Source of the DNA: Bolinopsis microptera | Taxonomy: Eukaryota > Ctenophora > Tentaculata > Lobata > Bolinopsidae | NCBI RefSeq assembly: GCF_026151205.1 | Contig: NC_087081.1 | Coordinates: 2,671,246-2,735,245 of the forward strand | Length of the DNA stretch: 64,000 nucleotides | Direction of reading: 5' to 3' | Part shown: piece after piece, positions 20,332 to 32,384 of the stretch | Layout: each line of letters starts with the position of its first letter | Position numbering within the stretch: position 1 is the first letter of the stretch | Made by a program: the position numbers and the translations under genes | The notes under the pieces: model-generated | What the model was told of the DNA's origin: nothing | Database searches by the model: none | What the model saw: the letters and a program-made list of their open reading frames with translations, nothing else

Positions 20332-22073
20332 TCAAGTGATGACGATATTGGATACATGGACCTTGTCATTAAGGTAAGTTGATTGGTTCTTACTAATATG
20401 ACTCCGCAAGCATTCTTGATAAAGGACTGTTTTTTCTGCAATTTGTTTCGGTATAAATCTCTGCAGGATGTAAATCTGTAGGTTTGTGTTTGAGTTGATG
20501 TAAACAATAGGATTTAGAGCGTTGTTCGTCATCAAGAAGGCTTTTGGCCAAAACAGCAAACTCCTGAAATACGTTGAATACATTAGATATTGTTCCATAG
20601 TTAAGTTATAACTTCGTTTTTGTACTTCCATTAATTGAAACATTGCAAAGGATGCCATTTGAGTACTGTAATGATTTCTCTAAATATCAAAAACGAAAAA
20701 ACATTGCTTACTTTGGGATTATCCTCTCCGTTCTGAAGAAGAAAGCAACAGTGAAGACTACAAAGAATGAAGCCCAAGTAACAGCATAAGCTAGAACTAC
20801 CAGTAGTACCACTCTCACAGACTTTCCTAGTGACTTCTGAAAATACAATGTGATTGAATTGCAATTCAATAAGATTTAAAAGCACCGAATTTTCATTTTT
20901 ATTGAGTGAAATTTTTGTATTTATATGAAATTCCCATATTTTACCTTTTTCTGAGAGGGTTTCTTTCCATTTTTTCCGTTTCTCGCCAACCTGACTTTCC
21001 TGACTTTCCAAATGATGTAATAACTTAAGCAGACTATAGTCAGCAGAGGGGTTACACAGCAAAACACCGTGGCCCAGGTTACAAATATTAACTTAGGCCC
21101 CTCATCGTTCCTGTCCGGATAAAAGTCAAAAGTGCAGGTCATTCTTTTAGGACAGTAGATGTAGGTAGCTAAATTGTAAAATGGGGCTGAAGGAATAATT
21201 AGTCCTGCTAAACATATCACAATACACCCTATGTGAATCCATCTGTTTGACGATGAGAGAGACCGGAATGGGTTCCTCAGAATGTCCACTTTTACTCCCA
21301 CCATCATCAGAACCAGGAAGGAGGAAGTAGTGGGGAAATATATCTCCCAAATTCCAAGAATCTTGCAGTAGAATGGGGATGCTGTGTACCTTGGGTTTAT
21401 AACATTTAACTACAGTAATTTTCACTTGAAAATATTTCTTAAAATGAAGTCAATTAAAATTACTAAAGATCTAGTGATAAAATTCCACTCAAAACATTTG
21501 CACGTGTCAGCTAACATCACAATATTGCTCTTTTGCTCGTACAAAAGAGCAAAAGATGTGAAATGCAATAATAGTTATAATTCTAATCCTAGTTGAAGTT
21601 GAAGATCTAACAAACTGAACTAATCCGTGTAATGATATAATGTGTTTTGCCGTTGAGAAGAATAACTAACCGTTTTACCCAAGTAAAGTATATAAAATTA
21701 GGATAGAGAATTGCTGAGGAGAAGAAATCCACCAGGGCCAGGTACTTTATGATGAGAAGTGTTTTTTTATCAACTGATTGCTTTTTTATCTTTTCTGTTG
21801 CGTACAAAATGAATAAATTTCCTGGGGGATTTAAAATCAGTTAGTATTAAAGATTTGGTATAAAATAATAAATTTGCAAAGCTAGAAAATAACCGATATA
21901 ATTTTCTAACATTATTTCTTACCCAGAATTCCAAGGACAGAGATGGAAAAGTAGTAGGTTATTCCGAGTATTTGCTCCCAGAGAGGCCATGGAACATAGT
22001 CATTTAGGCTGGTTCTGTTGATATTACCAAACTCATTGAAACCCCAGTGTTTGTTTTCCTCCGAGAAATTCAT
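20332..22073 (-). CDS. class A (rhodopsin-like) G-protein-coupled receptor
   Basis: Five exons join in frame: 22073-21923, 21821-21671, 21389-20945, 20836-20712, 20563-20332 (1104 nt, 367 residues). The N-terminus has glycosylation sites NFS and NRT and no signal peptide. TM1 holds the conserved GN, TM2 reads LALVDFF with the sodium-site Asp, TM3 begins after FYCK (disulfide Cys), TM5 is [10 protein letters not shown]..., TM6 is [13 protein letters not shown], and TM7 has [10 protein letters not shown] (the NPxxY motif). The second extracellular loop has CPKRMTC. At the end of TM3 the usual DRY is absent; the sequence there is [10 protein letters not shown]. The tail is short and Ser/Tyr-poor. 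Ligand unknown. Confidence 0.85.
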
Positions 22074-22660
22074 TCTTTATTCAGCTTCTAAGTTATAAGA
22101 TATTTTCATATTTTCAATTTGTAAATCAGTTGAAAGGCAATATTACGATAAAACTGAACATAATTATTCGGTGATAATCTGACTAGGATGGATTTGTTAA
22201 TTATATATTGCTCTTGCTTGGAAATATCACTCTTGCTTGGAAATCCTCTGTTATTTATTTTCTTGCTTCGCAAGCCCTGTCTCTCGTATAAACAATATAA
22301 AATTCGCTCCTACTCCCTTTCTAACTCTTTCTTTTAGTAGTAGAGCTACTATTTTATTATTATTATCAAACTTTACACAAATCCAAAGTAGTTACTAAGA
22401 ACATCCTAAAGACCTGATAAGTCTACTTAAAATACTTGCAGAACTGAAAACTTACTATAAATGCAAAAAATGGAACTTAAAACTGAAATTATCAAAATCA
22501 AAAATTATGCAAAAAATTGAACTTAAAACTGAAATTATCGAACTAAACAAATTCAAAATAAATTTCTCCACAATTGGCGGTTCGAGGCTAAATACCTTAA
22601 GTCTGTCAAGTCGTCACTATTATTCAAATAATTATTTCTTTTATTCAAATCGTCTAAAAT
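22074..22660. other. upstream region of the GPCR
   Basis: AT-rich. Contains a short direct repeat near 22450-22540 (ACTTAAAACTGAAATTATC twice). No gene seen. Confidence 0.4.
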
Positions 22661-22663
22661 AGT

Positions 22664-23135
22664 TTAAAAAATATTACATTGATGTCTACCAATCCTACCC
22701 CTCATATTTGACATACTATCAACCGCAAAATTTAGAGCTAGTTGTGGTGGTGAGTTGCAGTCGCTACGAAGAATGTGCCCAAACATTTTCCAGCGGGATT
22801 TATGAACTCTCTCTGAAAGTGGAGTTACATTGTAACGAGCATACAAGTCCTTGTTGCTGATGATGCGGGGATAGGTCATGTTGATGATACGTCTTAGATG
22901 TTTGCGTTGACATATATCAACTTTATTGATAATGTTCTGTAGAGCTGCCCAGCTGTTACAGTTGTACAATAAAACAGGGGTAACATATGCTTCGTACATT
23001 TCAGGAAGAGAAATGCGGGATTTCTCTGCTCATACCTTGCTGTATTTCTCAAAGGCAACGTAAGCAAGGATGCATCGGCGAGAGATATCAGCCTTACTGC
23101 GAATGGTCATCACTACTGCACGGAATTGGAAGTGT
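22664..23135 (-). pseudogene. LINE C-terminal relic
   Basis: Minus-strand sequence encodes ISRRCILAYVAFEKYSK, then EMYEAYVTPVLLYNCNSW and SRWKMFGHILR, the C-terminal region after the RT in Jockey/RTE-like LINEs. A stop codon interrupts the frame just before the Met at 22999 (a probable Trp codon turned TGA). The frame then runs 111 codons to 22664. The RT core is absent. Confidence 0.65.
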
Positions 23136-23429
23136 ATTTTATTATACTACTAGAAAACCCGTGGTCACAGGGAGGGTAGTTGCAGTTTCATTGCATCAAA
23201 AATATCCATCACAACCGAAGACACAGTCAATTAAAATTTATCTCATACTGAATGAGTGAACACAACGTAATTACCACAAAATGACGTTAAAACAATCATT
23301 GCACGTGCACGTGCGCGTTTCAACACCATTACCATGGTTACTTTGCAACTACCTATTTCTCGTCTAATTTGCACGTGGGCGGTCGTACGTACAAAGATAA
23401 TTCTCTGAATTATAGTAGAGATTATACTA

Positions 23430-23695
23430 GAGCTACCCACCGTTACCATGGTTACCAGGGTCAGCTGTGTCCGAGCCAGAGGATAATTACCGATTGCAAG
23501 GGTTTGTTAATCAATATAAGGTGCACTTCATAAAATAACATCAATTACTACTTTCAACTGCAGGAACGATTATAATAAAATACTATTTTATTATACTATT
23601 ATACTAGAGCTACCCGCCGTTACCATGGTTACTAGGGTCAGCTGTCTCCGGTCCAGAGGATAATTACCGATCGCAAGGGTTTGTTAGGCAGTCGA
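23430..23695 (+). repeat. pair of direct repeats of about 90 bases
   Basis: 23430-23520 and 23602-23690 match at about nine of ten positions, starting ATTATACTAGAGCTACCC and running through CCGTTACCATGGTTA and GATAATTACCGAT to AAGGGTTTGTTA. A shorter relative lies near 23135-23180. Likely copies of a small interspersed repeat. Confidence 0.6.
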
Positions 23696-23926
23696 GATCT
23701 CTAATTGGGACCATGTGATCTATACAGGAGTGTTATAAAGTTGTTGTACTCTATAAGTGTATATTCACCTACAAGCATAACTGCTTGGCGTGATGAGGTA
23801 CATCTTTGATTGGTCGAAGGTCTTTCAACAACACAGCATCATCACTTTCATAGTAGTCCCCGGCTTATGACGGGTTCATAGCGGTATTAAACATGTTTTT
23901 CTGGGCCCAAACATTCTACGCTCCTA

Positions 23927-24927
23927 CTATGCTATTACTGGTCTCTTGACTAACTCCCAATCATCTGTCCATATGGTAGTGTTTCTGGACAAATAGATGG
24001 TATACGATGCCCTCAGGCTGATCTCAGCGATCTTCATGCAGGCCTTCTTCTTCTCTTTAGTCTTTACGTTCAGGTGGTTCATAAATGTTGGGAGGCTATA
24101 GTTGTAAATGCCTCGAGCTCCCACTTCTACTGTCTGGAGCTTGCAAGCCCATCCGTTGGCTTCTATCTCTTCTGTCAGCTGCTGATATCTCTTCATCTTT
24201 CGCTTCTCTTGATCAGCAAAGTTCTGCTCATTTCCACAAGTCAGCTCCATTAGATAAACCTTCTTTGCTTTATCTGAATAGATCACTACATCAGGTCTTA
24301 GTGGTGTAGCTGCAATGTGCTGCGGGAAGTTCCTCTGTCTCTCATCCTCATCAAATATTATCTTCCAGTCGTTGGCATCTGAAAAGAAATATCTTTGGGT
24401 CTTATGATGAGTTGGGTCAGCTAAGGTAACCTTCTCGCGCTTATTGCCTGCCTTGTGAAAGACCGACGGTGCCCTCTTCGATTCCTTGGCGATGTCGGAA
24501 TTAAACTCATCAATCTGTGATGAAACAGTCTTCATGATTTCACGTAGGACCTGATCATGGCGCCAGTTGAAACGTCCCTGTCTTAGTGCAACCTTGCAGA
24601 ACGTGAGGATATGATTGAGTGTCCCTTGTTTGCTGCAGAGTTTACAGTTTCCTGAAACGGCTTTATTCCAAAGCTTTAGGTTGCTAGGTGTTGACGCAGT
24701 GTCATGGATAGCATTGACATGAAACTTTAACAGTTCCGGACTAAGTTGATAGATCAGGTTATTCCACGTGGTGTCGAATGACATTGTATTTTCCCATGTG
24801 AGAAAGAGGTTTTGCCGCTTTTTGTCAAAAAGTGAACAAATAAGTGTCTCTTCATCAAAGGTCCTCACCATGTTGGTTAGCAGTTTCCTCTCTGATGTGT
24901 CTTCATATCTTGTCCCATACCCGAGGC
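23927..24927 (-). pseudogene. R2/Hero-like LINE 3' end with restriction-like endonuclease
   Basis: About 333 codons, open to the stop at 23927. The zinc knuckle CKLC...H...C has C-x2-C-x7-H-x4-C spacing, as in the C-terminal domain of R2-type LINEs. It is followed by FNWRHDQVL and a PD-(D/E)xK nuclease core: RPDVVIYSD, then MELT, then a Lys/Tyr helix (KRKMKRYQQL). This nuclease cuts target DNA in site-selective LINEs. The reverse transcriptase that should precede it is missing: at 24928 the sequence passes into an inverted-repeat element, which supplies the first 34 codons of the apparent 366-codon frame. Confidence 0.7.
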
Positions 24928-25537
24928 CAGCCCAGGTCAATATCATTAAAAATATGTCGTATATTATTATATCTGGGTGAAATATGTCATGGTTTTTATC
25001 ACCCGATGGGGCATTTTTGGGCCCCACAATGATCCAAATTGGCAGAGCCCGATCCAGGGGACAAAGCCTGCTACAGGCGAGTCCTAGAAAAATTTATTAA
25101 AAAATTCTTAACTTTTTTGATATAATTTTTCAAACACAAGGATATTTTTTATATAATATCCCCCCTCAGATATTTAGATCCATGTCAAATATGCGCTCAT
25201 CTTATCAAATATGCGGGGACGTTTTTCATGTCAAGTTTTGCCTATAAAATACAGGTAAAGATATGCGTGAACTTTCTCAGATATTTGTAAATCATGACAT
25301 GATGTCAAGATTTCGGATGTCATGATTTCGGATGTCATGAAAATATCAAAATATTCGCAAAATTTTTTCAAGAAATTTTTTCGAAAATTTTTTTTAAAAG
25401 GAATTCTGTAATCAACTATTTCTGAAATTAAATTAATTTGTAACAAAATTTAACAATAATTTTGTTATGTCGTGGTTTTCCTTCGAAATATGTCGTATAT
25501 TAATATGCGAAATATGTAATGATATTGACCTGGGCTG
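24928..25537. mobile_element. 610-bp inverted-repeat element (MITE)
   Basis: Perfect 21-base terminal inverted repeats, beginning CAGCCCAGGTCA on the left and ending TGACCTGGGCTG on the right. Subterminal AATATGTCGTATATT motifs occur inside both ends. No coding capacity. It directly abuts the R2-like LINE fragment at 24927. I see no target-site duplication, so insertion and later deletion, or a junction formed otherwise, are both possible. Confidence 0.75.
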
Positions 25538-28500
25538 AAAACTTAGCGACTTACACTCAGTGTACACCCAGTGTTAACCAGTATTACACACTAGTAAATT
25601 CTACGTAACGCGCGAAAACAATAATTTTGTAGCGTTTTCATTGTCACATCTCACGTCGACGGGATTAAACGCGCGCGCGCGTAACAACTTATCTTACTGC
25701 TAACTCAGCGACTAAACACACAAAGACTTTGACAATTGACAGATGATTAAACAATTGTGAGTTATGACGGACTTAACTGTATGGGTCAACTACTGAAACT
25801 ATATTGTTTACTATCTTATTCATTATACTGGACATGAGATGACGAAGTATCTTAAGCAGCACTGTATACCCCCACTTAGAACTTGATTAGTCACGAACAA
25901 TAGAATCATCAAAAACCAATACAATAAAACATCTTGATCAATAAATGCTTAGCAGCACCAGACAGCATGGCCGTGTACCTTTTTCGACTCCGTGGAGTCC
26001 CTGATGGACTTTTGTTTACTTTTGTTAATAATCGGACCAACCTTTCTTTCTCGAAACATGTATCCTATTGTATTTCATTATAGTATTAAGATGTGAAGAT
26101 ATACTAGATATTACAACGAAATAGAGGTATACCAAATTGGCCCTTGATATGAACTATAACCGTGTTGATGGTTTTAAATTTTGTATGTTGTAAGCACTTT
26201 AGTTTGTGAAGCGTTTACTCCTCCCCCTCAGCAAGACAGCTAGATTATAGATTAATGATAATAATTGTCAAATGTCGTTATATATTATATAACAGTTATA
26301 AATGTTCAATAGTTGTAGAGCGACTTCAAGAGTAGTGGTCCACAGGGGTCCGAAAAAGCCGTACAGGCACTTGGGTCCTTATCCATTCCTTGTCACTAAT
26401 CTCAATTGGATTCGGTTTACACAAAGCATGAACATTTAGACGTACACATTGACACGATATTTATTAGAAAGCAAAAAGTATAAAATAATACGTGCGTGCG
26501 CGGCTTGAGCCGCGCCGCATAAGAACGGATGCGTGCAGGGGCTGGAGTACGCTTGTATGTAAATTAATGAAATGTTGCATTGTAAATATTTAGAATTGAC
26601 GATATATTTTGATCTAAAAGTAAATTTTACAAAGCTGGCTTTGGATTTAGGTAAGATTATAATTTATTTTTAAAAAACCACGGATAATTTTAAATTTATT
26701 TCTATTTGTCGTATAATCATAAACAATTTAATCATGTTTTTAAGAATGCGCGGCTTTGGCGGCCAGTTATTGAATTATACATTAAATTGAATTTTAAATA
26801 GAAATGTGAATATATTAAAATTTAAAACTTTCAAAACGGAGGCTTATAAATATTATTATATTATGATTGTAAAATAAAGGATAAAATTCTAAATTTGTTT
26901 CACTAAAATTTGTTTCACTACTCCACGAACTTACACGACATAACATAGTAGTAGACTATATATATTTATCCATCAATACAGTTTTATATTTGGGTCATTT
27001 TTACTGGGCCGCGCTTAGCCTAGCCTATCATTCCGCCGAATCGCTATTCAGCGTTTATGAACATGATGATGATAGCCTGAGGTCCCCAGCTAAGATTATT
27101 CACTTGTTCATTGTTAATTTTCTCTAACCATAGCCTTTGCATTTATTACATATTGATTCACAATGTGAATCAGCTCGGCCGGCAAAGCCCCTAGTGGTGC
27201 ATTTCGTCGATCTACGGAAGTTGCGAAAAATGTGCGGCGATTGGTTGTGGTTGCGAAAGGATGCGCGGCGCGGCCCAGTAGTGCATCGCGCTAGCTACAA
27301 GCGCGACGACGAACATCAATGAAACAATAAGTTTTCAATGAAACAATAAGTTTTATTTTACATTCCTTTCATAAATAAAATAAGAGCTTAAACCACGAAT
27401 TAGTTAACTAAAAGTAAACTTGAGGAAATATTCTTTAGTGGTTGAATATAATTATTTTAAAAACTTTATTTGTTAGTATATTTATTATGGAAAGTGGTTG
27501 AATTTAGTGAGACAAGGTCAGTTTCTCTATTGTCTCAGAAAAATTTCTACTTTACAGTAGGCAATGCTGAGTGGCAGGAATGACGGACCAAAACGCTTGG
27601 GGCTAACAATGGCCCATTTACAAACCACTTCAGACATGGCAATGATGTCATTTATGCTTAATTTGTCTGAATCTGACCCTACTGCACTTCTAACATTCTA
27701 TAAAAATCTCTTCTAAAATAGGTATAAAAATGCATATCACAAAACACACAAACAAAAATGTTAATAATCCTTCTATAATAAAATTCTATAGAACTTTTAA
27801 ATTTCTATAAAACTAATAAACCTATAAATTTATATATTCATTTTGCACCCAGAGAAAGATGTGGTTACAGAGGTAGTTTCGATATTATGTTCATGACAAG
27901 GTATGGGGCTGCTGCAAGTTATATTTTGCTAAGATATTACCGCTTTTTCAAGCTTAAGTAATCTAGGCATGCTATTAAAAATTATTTGACGGATGTTACT
28001 CGTCTAAATTTCTTCGAAGTAGCGCGCGCCGCATTCTTCTCGAAATGTTATGGCACGAGCTACGAAGTAGCGCGCGCCGGGCCAGATCATTAACAATGGT
28101 CAAAAAATTATCAATCATCACTTCTAGCAAGCCCGCCAGGCACGCGGTAAGGTTTTTTTGGTCATATGTTGTATGACCCGCCGCGCACGAGTGCGCGGCT
28201 CCCCCTGTATCGTCGAAACACTATAGTGAAGCGACAGTGGGGGTCACAACGTGATACAAGGTTTTTCATGGGCCATATGATTATGAATAACAATCGACAA
28301 TTTTTCAATGTTTGTGCAATTCAATTTTAATACGAAAAGAGTTATAAATAATTTTAAAAAACATATTCTATTCTGCCGATCAAATTAATTGTTAATATTC
28401 TTAAAATTTGATAAAATTTATTTTTGTATCTCATAAAATTAAATGATGTTGCAAGTTTTTAATATGACGTAAAATTATAACTATTTCCGTACAGCCTAAG

Positions 28501-28580
28501 TAAACTTAAAGTATGCGCGTTTGAAGAACTATAAACATGCTAGCTCTTTTTATTTTGTTAGTCGGGCGACATTTTGGGTT
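25538..28580. other. long non-coding region
   Basis: No supported gene. Mostly AT-rich, with scattered GC-rich, CpG-containing islands near 26490-26550, 27170-27310, 28015-28080 and 28170-28250. A 17-base segment (CGAAGTAGCGCGCGCC) occurs twice around 28014-28080. The 61-codon frame at 27137 looks like chance. Confidence 0.4.
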
Positions 28581-28587
28581 GTATAGG

Positions 28588-28654
28588 ACTTAACAAGTTT
28601 ATATTATCAGATGTTTACAGACTGTAAACATCTGATAATATAAACTTGTTAAGT
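28588..28654. repeat. perfect palindrome, 33-base arms
   Basis: Arms 28588-28620 and 28622-28654 are exact reverse complements around one unpaired base. The left arm begins ACTTAACAAGTTTATATTA. Confidence 0.95.
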
Positions 28655-28974
28655 TTACTTATAGTTATTATGATATATCATTATTCATTGTAATGGCAAT
28701 AGAATTTAAATTTTGATTTACTAAATTTTGTTTTATATACTGTAAGTGTATACTAAAATTGCGTAAGTTATTAAAGGGTTGCATGGGAGCAGCTACTTTT
28801 GAGCAATTCCTTTCCTTTTTGTTATCAACAGAAAACTTTGCACGTTTGAAATGAGAAAAAATAGGCGTTATAATAAAATCGCATACAATTTTTACTACGT
28901 TGTCGCTTAGCAACATTTAATTTTTTAAATTGCTCGTTCACAAGCAAACACATATCACCAATGAGCGTTTTCAT

Positions 28975-29312
28975 GCTTTATGATTGGTCACAAATCATGA
29001 CTAGTTTAAATTTACACTAACGCTATGACTATTCATTTGTTTAGTGATGCGGTAAGAAGTATCAATATACATTGACAACATCAAACTAGCTAAACGATCA
29101 GGATTCGTGCTAAATAGGCTCAGATGTCATGCCATTCTATTATCACTACTATACCACTTTAACAGGGTCCATTATCATTGGCTGATTGTATTGTTTCAGA
29201 GGACTCTCAGGACCAGGCTATTATTAATTAACAAGCTCCTCTATGACATAAATACTGCGTTCAGCTTGATCAACGTTAGTTCTTTCAAATCTTCCTTCGT
29301 TTCTTTTTAACA
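28975..29312 (+). promoter_or_regulatory. likely promoter of the cathepsin-like gene
   Basis: Upstream of the start codon at 29313 are inverted CCAAT boxes (ATTGGTC near 28983, ATTGGCTG near 29177) and a TATA-like CATAAATA near 29240, about 70 bases before the ATG. The transcription start itself is not visible. Confidence 0.4.
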
Positions 29313-30689
29313 ATGCGGAGTCTTTCTATTCTTGTGTTCTTGATGTTGTGCAATGTCGCTGTTTCTACATTTAAGCTGAGTAACAGAAAGATTGCAAAGG
29401 AGTATCGAGAGGCTTTAAAAAAGTTCAACACAGCCCCTCAAAATGTAAGTAAATACTTCGTAACTTATAGTTATACCTACTTTAATTTCTACAGTCTTGG
29501 CAATGAATTTTGAGTCTTTGAATTTTATATTGTAGATCACGACTTTTTGATGCCATGATTTAGTATGCCTTACATCAGATTTGTTGTTATGATAACCGCA
29601 CATTTGAAACTGCTTGGACGCTTGTTACTCTAACTACCAAACCGACCACAGGTTCCACAGTTCCAGAAAATGAATCTGCCCGATACAACTATTGGCCCTG
29701 ACAAAGCTGCTCGTCGATCTAGCTACAAGAACTTCAAGAAGTACTCTGAACTTGTAAACGAGATAAATCACGACGATACGTTCTCCTTCACTGCAGAAAT
29801 CAACAAGTTTAGCATAGAGTCAGAGAGTGACTTGAATACCCACTTTGGGATGAACATGAGTGCAAGCTTTGACGACGAAATGTTTGAGAACGACACGGAC
29901 TTTGAATTTGAGCCACAAGACGAAGCTGTCGAGAAAAGAGATGCAGTGGAATTACCGGAGAGTATTAACTGGAGTTACACCATGTCAGAGCCTGAACATC
30001 AGAGAAAGTGTGGCAGCTGTTGGGCCTTCAGCGCGATCTCTTCCGTCGAGTCAGCGTACTACAGAGCAACAGGACTGAGGAAGAAGTTCAGCTACCAAGA
30101 ACTAGTGGACTGCGTGTTCGAAGAAAAAAGATGGGGTAATGGCTGTAAGGGGGCTTCCATCAACACGGGGTTCCTCTGGGTGACCAGGCAGAAACGTCTA
30201 GCGTCACGTGAGGACTACAAATATGTGGCTAAAGACGGTGAATGTAAAAAAAACACGACTTTGAACAGTTATATAAATGTAGGCCTGAAACGATTGTATC
30301 GCGTCCCTAAAACTGAATCAGCTTTGCTGCAAGCAGTGGTCGAGGGGGTAGTCAGTGTGGGAGTCAAGGGTGGACGGTCCCTTCTAGCTTACAAATCAGG
30401 GATTTATTACGACCGCTACTTGTGTAGGGCCACCGCATATCCTAACCACGCTGTTAACCTAGTCGGATACGGAGAGGAGGGAGGTAAGAAGTACTGGCTG
30501 ATCAGGAACAGTTGGGGCAAAGACTGGGGCGAGGGAGGCTACTATCGTATGACACGTGACCATAAAAACCACTGCAAGATACACGAGACGGCACTCAGAC
30601 TCGACATACAGTGCTACAACAGGAAGCAGTGCGAGGAACAGAAGAAAGTTAATGAACTTAAGAAGCAGATCGAGACAGAGCTTGTTTAA
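29313..30689 (+). CDS. cathepsin L-like papain-family cysteine protease
   Basis: Two exons, 29313-29444 and 29652-30689, joined in phase 0 (389 residues). A signal peptide (SILVFLMLCNVAVS) sends it to the secretory or lysosomal route. Residues about 50-135 form an I29-type inhibitory propeptide, followed by an acidic stretch. The mature enzyme starts near LPESINWS. The oxyanion Gln is in EHQRKCGSCWAFS, which also holds the catalytic Cys; the catalytic His is in NHAVNLVGYG and the Asn in NSWGKDWGEGG. A basic, Glu-rich tail of about 20 residues after the usual end (EEQKKVNELKKQ) is unusual for the family and may form a short coiled coil. The residues RK before CGSC replace the common GQ. Polyadenylation signal AATAAA follows at about 30915. 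Confidence 0.92.
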
Positions 30690-32300
30690 TGTTAGAAATT
30701 GTTACTTAGTAAGGGTCTGTCGGATATTGAGAGATCAGTTTTTAAAAATAACTTTTAATCCTTTTTATTTACTGTGATTACGTGTTTTATAAATGGATAT
30801 AGTTTGAATCACGGTGGTCTTCAGTCTTAGCTCAACAGTTATAAAGCATTGAATATACGTGTAAATTTCTGCTGATTACTAATTTTAAACTGTATAAACA
30901 TCTTGAATATGTTGAATAAATACTTCTTTCTTACTTGTACTAAAACAAACTGCAATTAATGGAATATAAATTTTGAATTCGTTATTTTGATGGCACGCAG
31001 CAAATTTATAAAAAATGTAATAAAAGTCAAGCAAAAGTTTTGGTTTAAAATTAATTTCACTGTATGAAAAACAGATTATTTTTAAAATTACATATTATAA
31101 ACATAGCATTGATTTAATTTGGTAAAAAGTGTGATAGGATTGGTAAAATAGTGTGATAGGATAGGATTATTTATTGTCACAACCTACTAAGCTACTAGTA
31201 CTCATGCTCCTTATTTTTAAGTAACTTGTGTAAAACGTATAACAAATAAACTATTTATTTGGCTGTCCAGCAATATAATAGTGTGAGTTATTTATTTGTC
31301 CAGTACAAACAAAAGTGGATGAAAGTTGGGCAAATCTATTCATGCTGACGTGCGATTCAAAATTCGTAGAGTCTGAAAAGTGGAGTTCGTTTCTCAAGAA
31401 GGAAGAAACTAATTTACAATAATGAATGCCTCCAAGAGTCTATCAGTACCAATCCTGGAAAGTATAACGAGTTAAGAAATGTTTCATGTTTATTGCCCGT
31501 TGATTAATGATTGCTAATCCACTAAATACGATTTGAATACCGTCTAAATGCTCCGTAATAACCCGTTAATTGCCCCTTGATAATAAGTTAATTACCCCTA
31601 ATTGATAATTTGTTAATTACCCGTTTGTTACGATGGTCGAGAGTGTAGTGATCGGAAGGAGGAGGAGGATTACCAGAGGAGCCTGACTTTCCACCTCTAG
31701 TGTCCAGTGTTTGAGATTTTCCTATGTTCGGATTCTACGAGAACAAGTAATTAATAATTAATAGTTTAGACGTTATTACCTAATTAACATTTTTAATATA
31801 CGAAAAAAGTTGTGTATCATAATTGTCCGAAAGTTTGCTTTACTGATACAGTACACTGAAAACTGAAGAAAAGCATTATTTGGTAAAACTGATATGTTAT
31901 CAATGATTAATTGAGTTTACACTTTGTCGATCTGTAAATCAAGCAACACCACTTATTTCATATTAAAATTGAATGAAAAATTCCCAAAGACGATCTCCTA
32001 AAATTTAAGGCTGCAGTTTGCGACCAACTACAGTTGTACTGATCAGGTCAATGATAGAAATAAAAAAGTTGCTAATTTTAGAAAGATGGCTGAAACTAGA
32101 AAAATGTCATGAAAAGATTAAGGACTGAAGTGATCTCAGTCGGTCGTTAAAACGGTTTTTTGTCTAACATCCCATAGTCTCTTGTCTCAAACTTCATTTA
32201 CAAATTGTCGTTAAATAGTTTAAGGGTCCGTCAATAAGTTTGAATTGTTTCTGTATAAGTCGGCGAGAAGTCAAGTCGGTCCGGTCTTTCAATACATCTG
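30690..32300. other. 3' UTR and intergenic region
   Basis: Contains the 3' UTR of the protease gene to about 30940 and then AT-rich intergenic DNA with no gene seen. The next gene ends, on the other strand, near 32310. Confidence 0.5.
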
Positions 32301-32310
32301 AAGATCGAGA

Positions 32311-32316
32311 TTTATT
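32311..32316 (-). terminator. polyadenylation signal of the Ig receptor
   Basis: AATAAA on the minus strand, about 70 bases past the stop codon at 32385. It supports this as the end of the locus. Confidence 0.6.
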
Positions 32317-32384
32317 TATCAAATATTTTAAGAGTCTTACTGCTCATTGTTATGGTAGATCAATGTCGTACAAGTCAGTTTCTG

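Noticed and set aside
25231-25446. 71-residue ORF in the MITE
   Set aside because: AT-rich internal MITE sequence without coding features.
27137-27322. 61-residue plus-strand ORF in a GC-rich patch
   Set aside because: Composition-driven; no start context or homology that I can see.
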